Shown: positions 35,701-49,300 of the stretch, piece by piece
How the letters are laid out: each line of letters opens with the position of its first letter
How positions within the stretch are numbered: the stretch's first letter is position 1
NCBI GenBank assembly: GCA_947652115.1
Contig: OX393568.1
Coordinates: 12,992,242-13,056,241 of the forward strand
Origin: Blastomussa wellsi
Taxonomy: Eukaryota > Cnidaria > Anthozoa > Scleractinia > Plerogyridae
Length of the DNA stretch: 64,000 nt
Direction: 5' to 3'
Position numbers and translations under genes: made by a program
Notes under the pieces: model-generated
What the model was told of the DNA's origin: nothing
Databases searched by the model: none
What the model saw: the letters and a program-made list of their open reading frames with translations, nothing else

Positions 35701-38700
35701 CCTTTACGCAGTCTTTACGCGTTCCCCGTATTTACACATCTTTACGGAACATGGAACTTGTCCGTAAAGAAGAGGCCTCATATTTACGGTTCTTTACGCA
35801 AGAGTTAAAGATGCGTAAATTCGTGATTTCATGGTGTGTGTTTCTTTGCTGTCTATAGAATTCTGCAAGTGTTAAACATGATTGAATTTTGAGGTTTTCT
35901 GTCAAGGTTCATAAACATCTTTAGCTTAATTTTCGATCAGAAATAAACGCCGACTCACTGCTGGCAGTGTTCAAGATATTGCTTACTCTCTTTGATTCCT
36001 GTTCTAAATACCCTCTGAAATTATTGTTAGAATTGATGTTCTTGGGCATAAATATGTTTTTGGTCCTCCTCAGAGCTCATTTTAGCCTGAGCCACAGGTG
36101 AGGGCTAAAATGAGCCCAGGTTGGGCCAAAAACATTTACGCCTGCAAACATCAACTCTATTGTTATATTAGATTTAACTGGTATTTTAAGTTGTGTGCAG
36201 TAGATGATTAATAATTATTAATTGTTGTTTTTCAATTAAGGTTACCATTGCCCTTTGTAGAGTGATTTTTTGACAATTTTTTTCAGCGAAATCAAGGATC
36301 TCTAGTTCAGCTTCATTTTCCATCTCGAACCCTCACAAGTTATTCACAAAAGAGTGTTTTCAAATGAATTTCTATTGTTGTAAGCCAATTAGAGCATGCC
36401 GAAGGCCATGATTTCTGTGATGTTTTTCGTGGGAATATCGTTGTTCAAGTCACCTATGTGCCTTTTGTCTGTGTTGACTTGTGAATTAGTTCACACTGGG
36501 TCTTTGCTTGTGTCCTTTAGAAGAAAGAATTTGAACTATGAGTCCCTGGGTGAAACCTATGAAGAAACCTGGGAGAGTTCTGCATGGTTCTTCTCCTTGC
36601 CAGATACTGTGCTCAACGTTCGCCTCCCGATTTCAAGTTAAATAATCTCCACCACACCTACAATCATGTACACACCCCAATGACCACATTTTGGCGAGTA
36701 GCAAGTCTTTCGGATTGACCAAGACTGTTGTTGTAGCATTTGCTGTTTTCCTCTTCAAAGACTTTTTCCGTGTGCCATATTGAAACTGGAATATTCTTCA
36801 ATACAGCTTAAGTGAATCATACAAATTGCATGCTCAGCTTTTTTCCTGTGAACTGGTTAGGTAATAACAGTCTCAGGCGACTTCCGTGGCAGTCTCCTGT
36901 CATTCTACTGGCTGGTGGCATTTGTGGTATCGACATTGTTTACATATGGCTCAGCAAAGGGGTGAAATGTTCATAAACCAGGTTTACCTTTTGGGTAAAT
37001 GAAACTGACTTACGTGACTGTGTGTTAATTCTTTGAATTAATTTATTGGGTATGAGAATTTTACCAATTTCCTTGAAATTTGGCCCGAAGATTCCCAAGA
37101 GATTTTGCAAAAGAAGCTATGTGAGATCAATACCTTGTGATTGATATTATGTAGTAGTTTGGATTGTGCGGCTGAATTTAATAGTAGCGAATCGGTCATT
37201 TTAGGTTTCTGGGCTGTTTTAATTGTATTGTTAAATAGGGATGACGTGAAACAATTTTTTTGGACAGAAAATTTTATAAGCTTTCTAGTGATAATATAGT
37301 TTGTTGTGGTTGAGTAAAAAGGAATATGCTGGGAATTTTTTAACCCATTGATTCCTGGAGATTTAAAAAAAGATGTGTTTTTTAGACATTTTGAACATTT
37401 TCTAGTCAGTTATAGTCTAAATATGCTTCAAATTTCTCCAAAATGCATTTGCAGAATGAAGGCATGTCAGGTTTTTCACTAGTATCGCATTTAACGATAT
37501 TTTAGCTCGGGCATGCGCACAAATCAAAATTTCAAGATAGTTTTTGGACGAGAAAGTGACCCACGTCTTTAGGCTTTTCGATTTCTTTATTTTTATTTTA
37601 CGCTCTTTTCCTTTCTTCTTTCCTTGTATCTTTTTTATGCTTTTGTTGGCCTTTTACTGGGCTTGCTTTCGGTTCAAGAATTGCCACGAAAGCATCATTG
37701 AGACGGGAAATACTCAACATAGGGTAGCCAAGGGTAAGTGAGCGAAATTTTCCTCCTAGTTTTTGGTGGAAAATTGTAAGCGTATTCCAAGCTCCATTGG
37801 CCCAATCAATATCATCTGGGTATCATTGGAAAGCTCTTTCCCTTCTGTAGAACTGGGATAAATGGGATTCCTATTTTGATCAAAGCTGATGACGTCAGAA
37901 GCGGAAAAAAGGTCAAGGTCTGTCACGGCCGGTTACGGCCGGTTTAGGAGTCAATGGGTTAATCAATTAATTGATTTTATGGCCAGGTGGGGGCATCAGT
38001 TTAGTCACCGACAAAAAAGTCTGTTAAAGCAAGAACTATGCCAGCTCAGGGCCATGCGGTTAGCAAGGGCTTCCTCAGTTAAATATGCTAAACGTGGTTT
38101 ATACAAGATTTTTTACAGCACATTGTACATAATATTATTCCTGACCATTAGTGCACATTGGATATGAGATGGTAGATAGCTCATGAGGTTGGCTATGTCT
38201 ATCTCAGGAGAGAAATAATTGTTTTCTTTAAAGTACCCATGGTATTGAAATATTTGATCTCCGTGCCATGATGTCACTGAGCCATACACATACCATGGTA
38301 TATGAACTCACATACATGTACCATGGCCTTCAAACCAATGAAAACTTGACAATTGCAATATGGAGGGTATGCACTTCCCATCATAGCCACCATATTGGTG
38401 TAACTCTACTTAAATAGACTCGGCAGCTCATGCATGAGCCTACACCAAATTTGACAATGTGATGAAGAAATTCATGGTTGATAATCGGACTGTACCATAA
38501 CAAGCTCACGTCTGTTGTTTTTTTTTACCATAACAAAATAAAGCCAAAATGATTAAGCGAAGACTTGCTTTCATGATGTAAAAGTGCGAGCGAAGCTGAA
38601 ATTCTAAAAACGATACAAAACTTACAGAATGACAGACATCAAATTATATGAAGTAACTCAAAACAAAAATGTGACCTTTCTCTCGAGAACATACACTAAC

Positions 38701-40288
38701 AGCTTTCTGTTTTCTAATGAAATTCTGTTTACAAGCTGTTTGTGACCGTTAGAAATAAATTGCACCCATTAGAAACTGCCTAGCAACTGAATAACTATAA
38801 ATAACTATAAAGAGATGTTTTCACATTCATGTAAAGCACTTCTGATCATTTTTATGTTAAAGGTGCTATATCAAGTAGTTAAGTTATTATTATTATTATT
38901 ATTATTATTAATGGTACATCATAAAGACATCATAAAACAGTCAGTAATCATAAAATTGTGCCAGATAGAACCAGAGATATTTTTTACTTTGCTCGCTGGC
39001 AATTGTTGTTTGTGATACGTCAAAAAACAAACATTCCAGACTTTTGGACACTTGTTGACAGACAAACAAAGCTGAAAAGAAACTGGATAACCGTAAATGG
39101 CCCATCATAACGACTGAAAAACAGAGACTTTTTCACCATTTGATTCACTGAATTGTGCCAAATAGAACAAGAGATTTTTTGGCAATTTGCTGCAATAATT
39201 ATTGTCATGTCATTAAGCAAACATTCAATTGACGGCAGGTGCTGATAGACAAAAAATTCTTTACAAAGAAACTGAGTAACTATAAATTATGCACCATAAA
39301 GACTTTGATAAACCTTTCTTTTTCTAAATGGAGATTATTTCATCATTTGAATCACAATTTGGCCACTCAGTCTGTCAGAGTCGGATATACTGTAAGACAG
39401 TAGTGGCAATGATGTTTGCGCTTTATGGTCATCCATGGTGCATTAATTTATGGGTTTGCGATTTTATTTGCAGGGTTTTCTTACCATGATTCAATGAACA
39501 GTTGTTATTACTTTGTTGCTTAGTCGTTTGTGTCTTCCCATTTTCATTAGCCCTTTGTATACTTAATCCACTATTCAAACATGTAATTTTACATGAACAG
39601 TTCAAAATTGTTTTGTTATTGCATGTAGTTTGTCATTGAGTCATCAGTCTCCTGTTCGAGCAAAGGTCATTTTCATTAGCTGTTCGCTAACTTGTTCAGT
39701 CTGTTGCAGTCATCGAATGTTTAGCCGCGTATTCACTCAGTCCCACAGGACTGAGTGAATATGTCTTATATATCATAATACTTTTATATATACCTATAAG
39801 TTAACAAGATGTACATAACATAAGTTCTCTTTTTATTGACAGATATTTTGTTGTGGGCAGCAGGGACACGACAGCTCGCATCTTTTCGTTGTTCCCAGTG
39901 CCAAGGTTTACTCCAGTCACATTGTCTGGCCATCGGAACACTGTGATAGGCTGTTACTTTAAAGAAGATTCATTGGATGTATCTTTATGAGTTTTATGTG
40001 ATTGTATGTTAATAATTGGAGAGTGAAAGTGATAGTTTGAGTGGTAGTTTGGTTTGGGGGAGGGTGTGGTTGCAAGGCATTCTGGGCTGTTGTAAATTTG
40101 ACATTGTTTGACATAAAGTAGTCTGGGCACAACCGTTCATTGAATTGGTTTTGTTTGTCTGTTTTGTCTCTTACCATTTGTTACCTTGGGAACAGGCTCC
40201 CTGCAGGATCGGAGTATAATTATATATTGCAAAAAGAAAGTTGCAGGGGAGCTTTTGGGCTTTCTTTTGGTGGCACTGATCTGTAAAG

Positions 40289-40333
<45 letters not shown>

Positions 40334-43300
40334 GTATAACAATATAATTTGGTTTTATCAACTGGGTTGATAATGTCAATTGGCGAAGGGCTAACGCTCA
40401 AAACGTCAGCTCTTGAATCTCTTTACGGTGGCCAATTGACATTATCAACCCAGTTGATAAAACCAAATTATACTGATCTGTAAAACCAGTTTCATGAACT
40501 GATTGCAGGTAGGATTGCTGATTGTTGAAACCTATGCAATGATATATTGACAACTGGTGGCTCTTTACTGTTCCATGGTGTATGGATTCCATTTTAAAAT
40601 TAAGGTCATCTCTGATTAAGAAGATTTGAAAATTACAAGTTTTTGATTGACAGTCTGCAATCTTCGACAAGTGAAAATAAAAAGTGTGAACAAAACATGT
40701 ATGTAGTGTGAAAAATATAAATTACAACAAGAACAATAACATTCTACTCAAGGCTTATAGTCGACTTGCGTATTGTCTTGGTAATTGTTTTGAATTTTAT
40801 CTGGTTCACTTAGGAGGGGAGGCGCAGTGGCCTAATGGTTAGTGCGCTGGACTCTGGATCGGACGGTCCGGGTTCGAGTCCTGGCCGGGGCACTGCGTTG
40901 TGTTCTTGGGCAAGACACTTTACTCTCACAGTGCCTCTCTTCACCCAGGTGTACAAATGGGTACCGGCGAATTTACTGCTGGGGGGTAACCCTGCGATGG
41001 ACTAGCATCCCATCCAGGGGGGAGTAGAAATACTCTCTGTCGCTTCATGCTTCAGAAACCGGGGATAAGCTCCGGCCTGATGGGCCACTAGGCCCGACAG
41101 CAGACTTACCTTACCTACCACTTATAATAGGTGTGTGCTAGGATTCCAATGCTTTTCTTACATGGAAATTGGACAGTCTAGCAAAAACTGTGAATAGTGA
41201 TTAGCCATGCAGGTACACAGGAGCCCAAAGAGTGATACCCACCGTCATTATTATCTTTTTTCCTGACTTTTGGCAACATAGCTACTTTTACTAAATCATG
41301 TACACTGATTGTGAAATTCATTATTGGCATGCTCAAGTCCTGTGTTAAAGTGCTTTTTGGAGCATTTTATTTGGACACCATTGAAAAGGAGCCACAAATC
41401 TTTAGAAAATATCAATGCTTTTAAACTCTCTTCTTTAACACTACTCATTACTACACAGCATTACAATGTTGTGAAGACATACCCACCTACCGCTTGTTGT
41501 GACTAAATGCCAATTCTAATTAACAAAGCTATTTCTACCTGAAAATGAAAAACTTAGAGACTCCAGGACATGTGATTCCTGGCCTTTTCTTGATGGCGGT
41601 AACACGATACTTTTGTTTATTTGTAATACGATACTTTTGTTTTTCTTCGAAATGTGGAAACATGATACTTTGTTTTTCTGCATCGCTGATTTTCAACACA
41701 AAGCGTCATATTTTGTGATTTATTAAACACGCACCAAAGTATTTCATCGAAAGACAATAAACGGATCAAATGAAAAAGATAGATCTTTCAAAAGGGTTTT
41801 TTAAACGTAGTACAGTTAGTACATTGTTTTCTGGTTGTTACGAAATTTGTGCTGAAAATACTGGTGAAAGATTTTGCATATTTAATTACAAACGGTTCGT
41901 GAAATATTTACCAGAGCTGCTGCGTCTGCAGTGAAAGCTGTTTCTCCGGAATTACTGTACCCTGCGTTCTTGAGTATGTGGCCTCCCTAACTTCAAATTC
42001 TTAAATGCCGTATGACATCTACTATGTCCTGAAGCGAAGTCTCTGATCATGTCTGATCTCTCAGCTCTACTGATTTCAAACAACTCATCTCCGAGAAATA
42101 GGAAGCTGCGTACATCCACAACTTCAAATTTAACCAAAATTAAAGCTATCGTTACTTCAGTCAGAAACATTTTAAAATTCAATGTGGCTCTTATTCACAA
42201 CTAACCGCAATCAAAAAACAATCCCTCATAACTTTAAAACTTCACCCTAATTTTTCTTGGAATTGCTCGCATAAAACTTCTTCAAATCTGTTCAGACGTC
42301 AAGAAAAGTATGTCAGATCAAAAATGAAGGAGACGTTTTCCAAATAATTGTCTCTTGGTGATAAGTTATTTGGTGTTATGTAAAATGGGTTGTGACATGA
42401 TTATGTTCAGACCTTAGGTCAAAAATAAAGAAGACGTTTTCCAAATAATTGCCTCTCGGTGATAAGTTATTTGGTGTTATGTAAAATGGGTTGTGACATG
42501 ATTATGTTCCTATGGTAACTTGATTTTGATAAACACACCTCATATTTTTCAAGTGCAACTGTAGCAATTGTTTCTTGTCAGATACTCAATGGCAACACAC
42601 TATGTAGTTCGTCAAAGCTGAAAGGTAATATCACTTAAAAACCCAATTGAACCACCATTAGTGACACTTCTGTCTCAATACTTTTGAATACAGTTTGAAA
42701 TCTAGACCTACAATTGTAGATTTTCCACAGATCGAGATCGTGACCCATGAACATGATTACATGGTACTTCTTTCAGATTTTTAACTTGATTAAATAACTG
42801 TTTAGTTCATTTGTTATAGTTGGTGTTGTACAGCTAGTTGTATAGTTATGAATTTTGTGACTTGACAGTATTGCTTTAGACTTACACAGTGAGTTGTGAT
42901 GGTGCACTGTTTTGCTGGAAGTGCGGTTTACACCTTGAAGATGTGCAACTTGCTGCATCAGATCCCAGACAAGGTATTGTTAATTAACATGGTGGGTAGC
43001 AATGTCACAGAGTATGATTCTGGATCATAAAATTAATAATAATGTAATGTGCTGTTTATGTCAAGATTAAAGAGTCCAAGTCAGCCACACCTTGTTATTG
43101 TTTACATGTTTCAGTATTATAATTTTATACTGAGAATGTCGAAACGAAAGAGATCACTTAAAAACTTGCTAAAAGTAGATGACATCAAAAATAGTGGAGG
43201 CTGATTTAACATGGAACAAGATATGAAAGTTCTGAGAAACAAATCATGACACTGTCGAATTAAGCCTCACAAGTGTTAAAAAAGGCGAGAACAATTATAA

Positions 43301-46300
43301 TTATTTCAAAACAAAAGTACCGGTATCTTACAAATCTCATAAAAGTATCTTGCAGTGAATTCTTGGCTATGTTCGTGTTTCTGTACTGACTGTTTGTATG
43401 GGAGCTGTCAGTATATTAAATGTAGCAGCTGTTTAAAAATGCTTTTGTTTGGTATTGTAAGCAGCTTCTTTTGTTTTTAAGTTAAGTCACTGTTTCAATT
43501 GTTTAGTCTTTTTTGGGGGCAATCACATTATATGTTATGAGAGCTGCTACATCACACACTTCTGTAGGAGTCTCCTGTTATTCTGTTGGCTGGTGGCATT
43601 TGTTGTATTTACAGTGTTGACATGTGGCTCAGCAAGGGTGTTAAATATTCACAAACCTTTTGGGACAAATAAAAGTGACTTCGTTTCTAAGCGAGTGTCC
43701 TTTGAATGAATTTATAGGGAATGAGAATTTAACAGATTTCCTTGAAACTTGGCCCAAAGATTCCCACGACACAGGGCTCGACGTTGCGACCTGTGGGGTC
43801 GCCAATGCTACTGGATTTGGTCCGCTGGCGACTAACTTTTCACGTGTGGTCGCCAGTGTGGCCACCGCGATTTCAAGTTATTATTTTATTTATTTATTTT
43901 TTCATTTCCTAAGATCCATGACGAAATGAATGAATGTTAATTGTAAACCACGAGGAATGCACGGACAATGTAATTTCTTATCACTTTCTTGTAAAAAGTC
44001 GTTTAAACCTCCTTAACTATAATTACTATTGTGAAATCAGTTATCTACATGTTTGGTTGAAAGCATTCCGGAAGTGACATTTGTTCCTAAAATGAGAGTT
44101 TTGCAAAACGAAAAATTCTTTACCATTTGATTGTTAACTATGGTCTATCCATTTCAAAAGAAATAACATTCGTTTTCACAATACAATTAGCGGTATGTTG
44201 TAGGAAAAGAATAGGGAGTTGATTTAATTTGCGAAAGCTCGGATTATGATTGACCAGAAACTGAATGCATGTACTGACTGTATATTTGTCGTAGCTTTCT
44301 CATGAATAAAATTATAGTTTTCTCTTTCATTGCCAATATTTTGTAGTTCCTAAAGAGCATGTGAAAGAAATAAAATACATTGATAGTAGATTGTAAACAG
44401 CCGAAACGCAAACCTCAGACACGCGTATTAGCATTTTGTGTTTTGTTTTGTTGGAGATATCGGATTTCTTCTTGTCTTGCTGTAACATGAAAACTTTCGC
44501 GTTCTCTCCAGTTAAGCTATTTTTAGTTTTCCCAAAAAGCGGTTAGTATTTTGGTCATATGTCAATTTAACTTTTCTTTTCTTCTAATCCCGCTTGTGAT
44601 TGAATTCAATTACTGTATTTAGCACGTTGGCACGCTATCAAATTTTCCGCTCGGCGGGACTCGGCAAGATGGAGGACATGGATGCATCAAAGACTTCGAC
44701 TTGAAAAAAGGTTGACTTTAAATAAACTGCTTAAACGGCAAAAAAAAGAAAGATGATCAAACCAATTTGAATAAGGAAGGCGTATTTCAGCGTTGAAATT
44801 ATTTTTATGTTCTCTACGACCTACTTTCAAATGTAACGTTTTGTTTGGTTTGGTTTGTACAGAAAATACAAGGAAGAGACTAAAGGGTTCCAAAAACGAT
44901 TGAATACAAGCTTGCATGCCGTTTTGAACTCTTCCAATTCCCACCGGTTGCAAATTGAAATTATAGCTTCACACACACGCACATGGAATTGCCGCATGCA
45001 GTCGCCACACATTAATGAACACGGAAACCTGCGGAAACCTTCAAGAAAAAAGTTTTGGCTTTTGGCCCGAAGGGCTGAAAATTTTTGGCGACCCAACAAT
45101 TTGTGCTGGCGACTAAATCTTAAAACGTAGGAGCCAGCTGGCCCCAAGGTCGAGCACTGCGACACACTTTTTATTTTGTTTCTTAAGACAAAAAAATTAA
45201 GTTTATGCTGACCCGCAGATAGCAAATTTGACTTTCCAGGCAGGTCAATCATCAACAAACTTTAATTACAATATTAACTAGAGAAACTAAAAACTGAATA
45301 GTTAGATATTGTTGAATTATAAAGAGAAGCATTGCTGGTAAAAGCATTGGTAGTTGTACCAATAAAGTATAGGAGCAAATTAGGTACTAAAGTAATTGGA
45401 TCAATTTGTTTTAATTGTGCAATCTTTGAGTTTGAAGGAAATATTTTCTATATCAAGAGTAGAATCTTCATTATCCAGGATCTGAAATAAAGAGTTATTA
45501 TTCCAAATTTTTACACCAACATGTGAGAAAGACGTTTTGCAGGGTAAGTCTAGAGTACTTTGTACTAAAGAGCTGCGACTTGGATGATCTTGTATTATAG
45601 GTATGAATGAGTGATGTTTTGTTAAGTAGTTTCACAATGTTGATTGGGGCACTCTGGTTGTGCACGTCAAGCATTAGTTTACTTACGGCTTCATAATTAT
45701 AGGAATGTAACGGGCAGAATTTTTGCTTTGACAAATAAAGGGATGGCATGTTCTCTTCGATCGGTAAAATAGATTAAGTGCAACACTCGCTTTTAAAGAA
45801 CCATAATTAAAACATTGGATACATTGCCCCAAAATGTAAATCTCCAGCTATGACCCCTTTTGTAAAACGGTAAATTTTTGATACCCAAACTTGGCAGGGA
45901 AATTCCAAAGCAACCAATTGCAATTTCAACAAAAGCCTTGCACGGTTTTGAAGGTCAATACCTTGTGATTGATATTATGCAGTAGTTTGGATCGTGTGGC
46001 TGGATTCTGTACCTGATAAATTCACTAGAAGCCACATTGGTCAGTTTAGGTTTTAGGGCCGTTTTTAGTTTAGTGTTAATAAATAGGGATGCAGCAAAAC
46101 AATTTTTATCGGATTGAGAATTTTATAAGCTTTCTTGTGATATATAGTTTGTTGTGGTTAAGTAAAAAGCAAACCACTGAGAATTTTTTACGAAGGACAT
46201 GGCAGAGGTCTACAGTCTATGCCCAGAATCCGCAGTGATAAAGAAAACCACTTGAAGCCAAACAGACATGAAGTGATGCAAGCAAAATCCTCAACTGCCT

Positions 46301-49300
46301 GCTGTGCAAATCCTTTTCTTTGGGGAGCTATTGCGTTTTGGTGTTCTTCTTGCTGGGTGTTTTCTAATATACATGTGATTTATACATTTATAACTCATTA
46401 AAGTTGTCCACGTTTTTGGTGTTATTTTGCAGAAAATGAAACTTACATCGAGTGGAAAAAGCACTCCAGGTAAGAATTATTTTGTATTGTTGTGTACCAA
46501 TATTCAATAGGCTATCGGTTTCAAACAACTATATTCCATTTGGTAGCAGAAGTGTAGCAAATAATTGAAGCAATGATCTGTCAATACAGTATGTAGCATG
46601 TAGTACGAAATCTGCAAAGTAATAACTTTTTGTTGTTAAGAGAAATACATACAAAACATAGTGAGTGTAGGCTAAAAGTTAGCTGTCCAAATCCAAAAGT
46701 AAACAGTAGTAGTAGTTAGACCATTACATTCCTGGTGGAACAAAGGGTGGTTACAGTACTGCACCAGCAGACTCTGTTCGCAGCTGTTCTTTTTGCTGTA
46801 TTATAGCTCCTCTTCTAGCTCTTCCTGCTGTAATCTAGCTCCTCTTCTACTGACCCCCTCCAAGTTTTCGCTGGTCTTCCCACCTTCCTTTTACCCTGCG
46901 GATTCCACTCTAGGGCCTGTGTGGTTGTGTCAGATGTTGGCTTCTGCAAAGTGTGGCTGATCCAATTCCATTTGCACCTGGCAATATCTGCTGAAATACA
47001 TTCTTGCTCTGTCCTTACCCAAAGCTCCCTGTTGCTGATTTTGTCTGTCCAGTATATCTTTAGGATCTTTCTCAGACATTGATTAATGGAGGTTTGCAGC
47101 TTGTTTGATATGGATCTTGTGGCTCTCCAGGTCTCAGAACCGTATAAAAGAACTGACTTCACATTGGTAGTAAAGATTCGTAGCTTAGTTTTAGTGGATA
47201 TCGATGCTGAATTCCACACTGGGCTTAGGGTATTAATGGCCTGCCAGGATTTGCCTATCCTACTTTTTACGTCTTCATCTGTTTTCATCTGATGAATTTG
47301 ATCTGACTTGAAATTTGAACCACACATGTTTTGAGAACAAAGATAAGGTGATAAAAAGAATTATATCAGTTCTAAGGTATTCTAACAATCGTAAAAATAT
47401 TACCAGCACCCATCATAACAAAAACTGTTAATCTCCATACCTAGGCACGAACTAAAGCATTTCATACAGAACACTGTGAAGGTGCACACCAAGGACGAAC
47501 TTGTTATCAAAATCGCATGGTTCTGGCAGGAAAGTTTGAACACGGAAAAATGGACAAATTGGACAATAGAGTGTGCTGCTGATCGTTGTAGCACGCCAAG
47601 TCAAATCTTCTGGCAAATAGTTGCCTAATCCAAAAACGGCTCCTTTAGGAGCCACCAATTGTAATGAAAGTCAATGGCCAACGTGAATTAACCCCTAGTT
47701 AAACAAATAAATACTCTGTACACTGTGCAACTGAGGCTTCATGTTCGCATTCTTGGTCCATTACTTTCTGTGTGTAGATAGTGTTCTCGAGTTGTACACC
47801 AATATCTTCACGCTTAGCGTTATTCATCATTTAACAGGGTGTTGTTAAATTTATAAAAGCTAGGACCTCTAGGGGTGTTACTTGGGCAAGTCAAAGAGAT
47901 GTCAATAGCGTTGTGATCTGGTGCTATGGAAGGATAAATTTCGAATTTCTTGACACTTCTTGTTAGGTTTTTGACGACCAGAAAAAAATTGAGTCTCTAT
48001 TTCGTTTTTAGGCTCGCAAAGCTTTGGACAACTTTTGGGACCGCAGGACAATAGTTATTAGAGCTATTCGGCCTGAGGTGTTGGCATAAGAGTAGTTGAC
48101 TTGGCAGTTCACAAACCACTTACTGTGGTTAGTGCCATGGGAAAAGAAAAGTTAACCACCCCATTCATTTCTCCAAATATTTTTGTCGTTCAGTTCAGAA
48201 TATGTTTCTTGTAGGAAATAAACATTTGCTCTTTGATTCTTCAGATATGAAAATATACTCCTCCTTTTGGTTTGATCTCTTATTCCTCAAATGTTCAAGG
48301 ACAAAATACTTAAATTGGCTGTGGTGGTACACATAAGCCTGAACACAGTATTAAGCTTAAGATTATAGATAAGGGAAATTAAACAAAATGAATATGGAGC
48401 AAAAGTAAACAAAATGCAATTAACAAAATTAGGTAAAAACAGAAAAGAATCGGTAAAATAGAGAGTCCTTCATCTTTAAAGCTCCAGCCAATCCATCTGT
48501 CTCCAATTTAAATATATTTTCGATTTTGTCTGCCTTTCTTGATAGATCCTCCATAAGTTTTATTTTCTTTAAATGGCTTCAAGATCTGATTCATAAATTC
48601 TGATGGGCTTACCGCTTGGCGATGTTTTCACAAAAAGTTTTCCATCTAGAGTCTATACACTTAGTAACAAACCGTTCCTCCTCATTTCATTAGCCTGGTT
48701 TACGATCCTTCGTCTATAGGAAGTGAGGCTTTCATTCAGGAAAATATGGGTTGACTCTACGAACTGCAGAGGCTGCAGAGGGGAATAAATCAGAAAAACT
48801 TACATTCATTTCTTTAGTCTTATTCTTTCTTTGCAGAGCCGAGTTTTAACTTTGTAATTGACAAATTTTACGATGATGGGCTTTACCTTTATCTTGAAGT
48901 TTGTGGCTTATCTCAATGTCCTGGAATTGAACTGGAACTTTGAGTGCAACTGCCAGTTTTAGCACAGCTTCTTCTGTTGAAGTATAGCTGGCACTTTTGG
49001 GGATTCTGTGAATTTTCGGGCTATTCTTTCATGTATAATTTATTGCTTTAGTTGGTCCTGCAAGTCATAGAGCTCATTGATTTCTTTGTTTTGCTCGTCA
49101 GTGCATTGTCTAGCGGCGACAAGTTCCTTTTCATTTTTGCACATTGCTTTTTGGTGCCAGCCAGCGCTTTTCCAACAATTTAATTACTGCCTTCTGTTCA
49201 AGGACTGTTTCCTTCAGTTGAGCGACCTCCTTTCTTGTTTCTTGGTTCTCTAGCAAAATACTCGATATGCTGATCTGAATATTAACCAACATTGCTTAAA

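Noticed and set aside
40820..40893. tRNA gene at the head of the 40.8-kb repeat
   Set aside because: Good internal promoter boxes, but a SINE body and 3' tail repeat follow directly.
42318..42513. CRISPR-like array
   Set aside because: Only two long tandem copies without short repeat-spacer structure; eukaryotic context.
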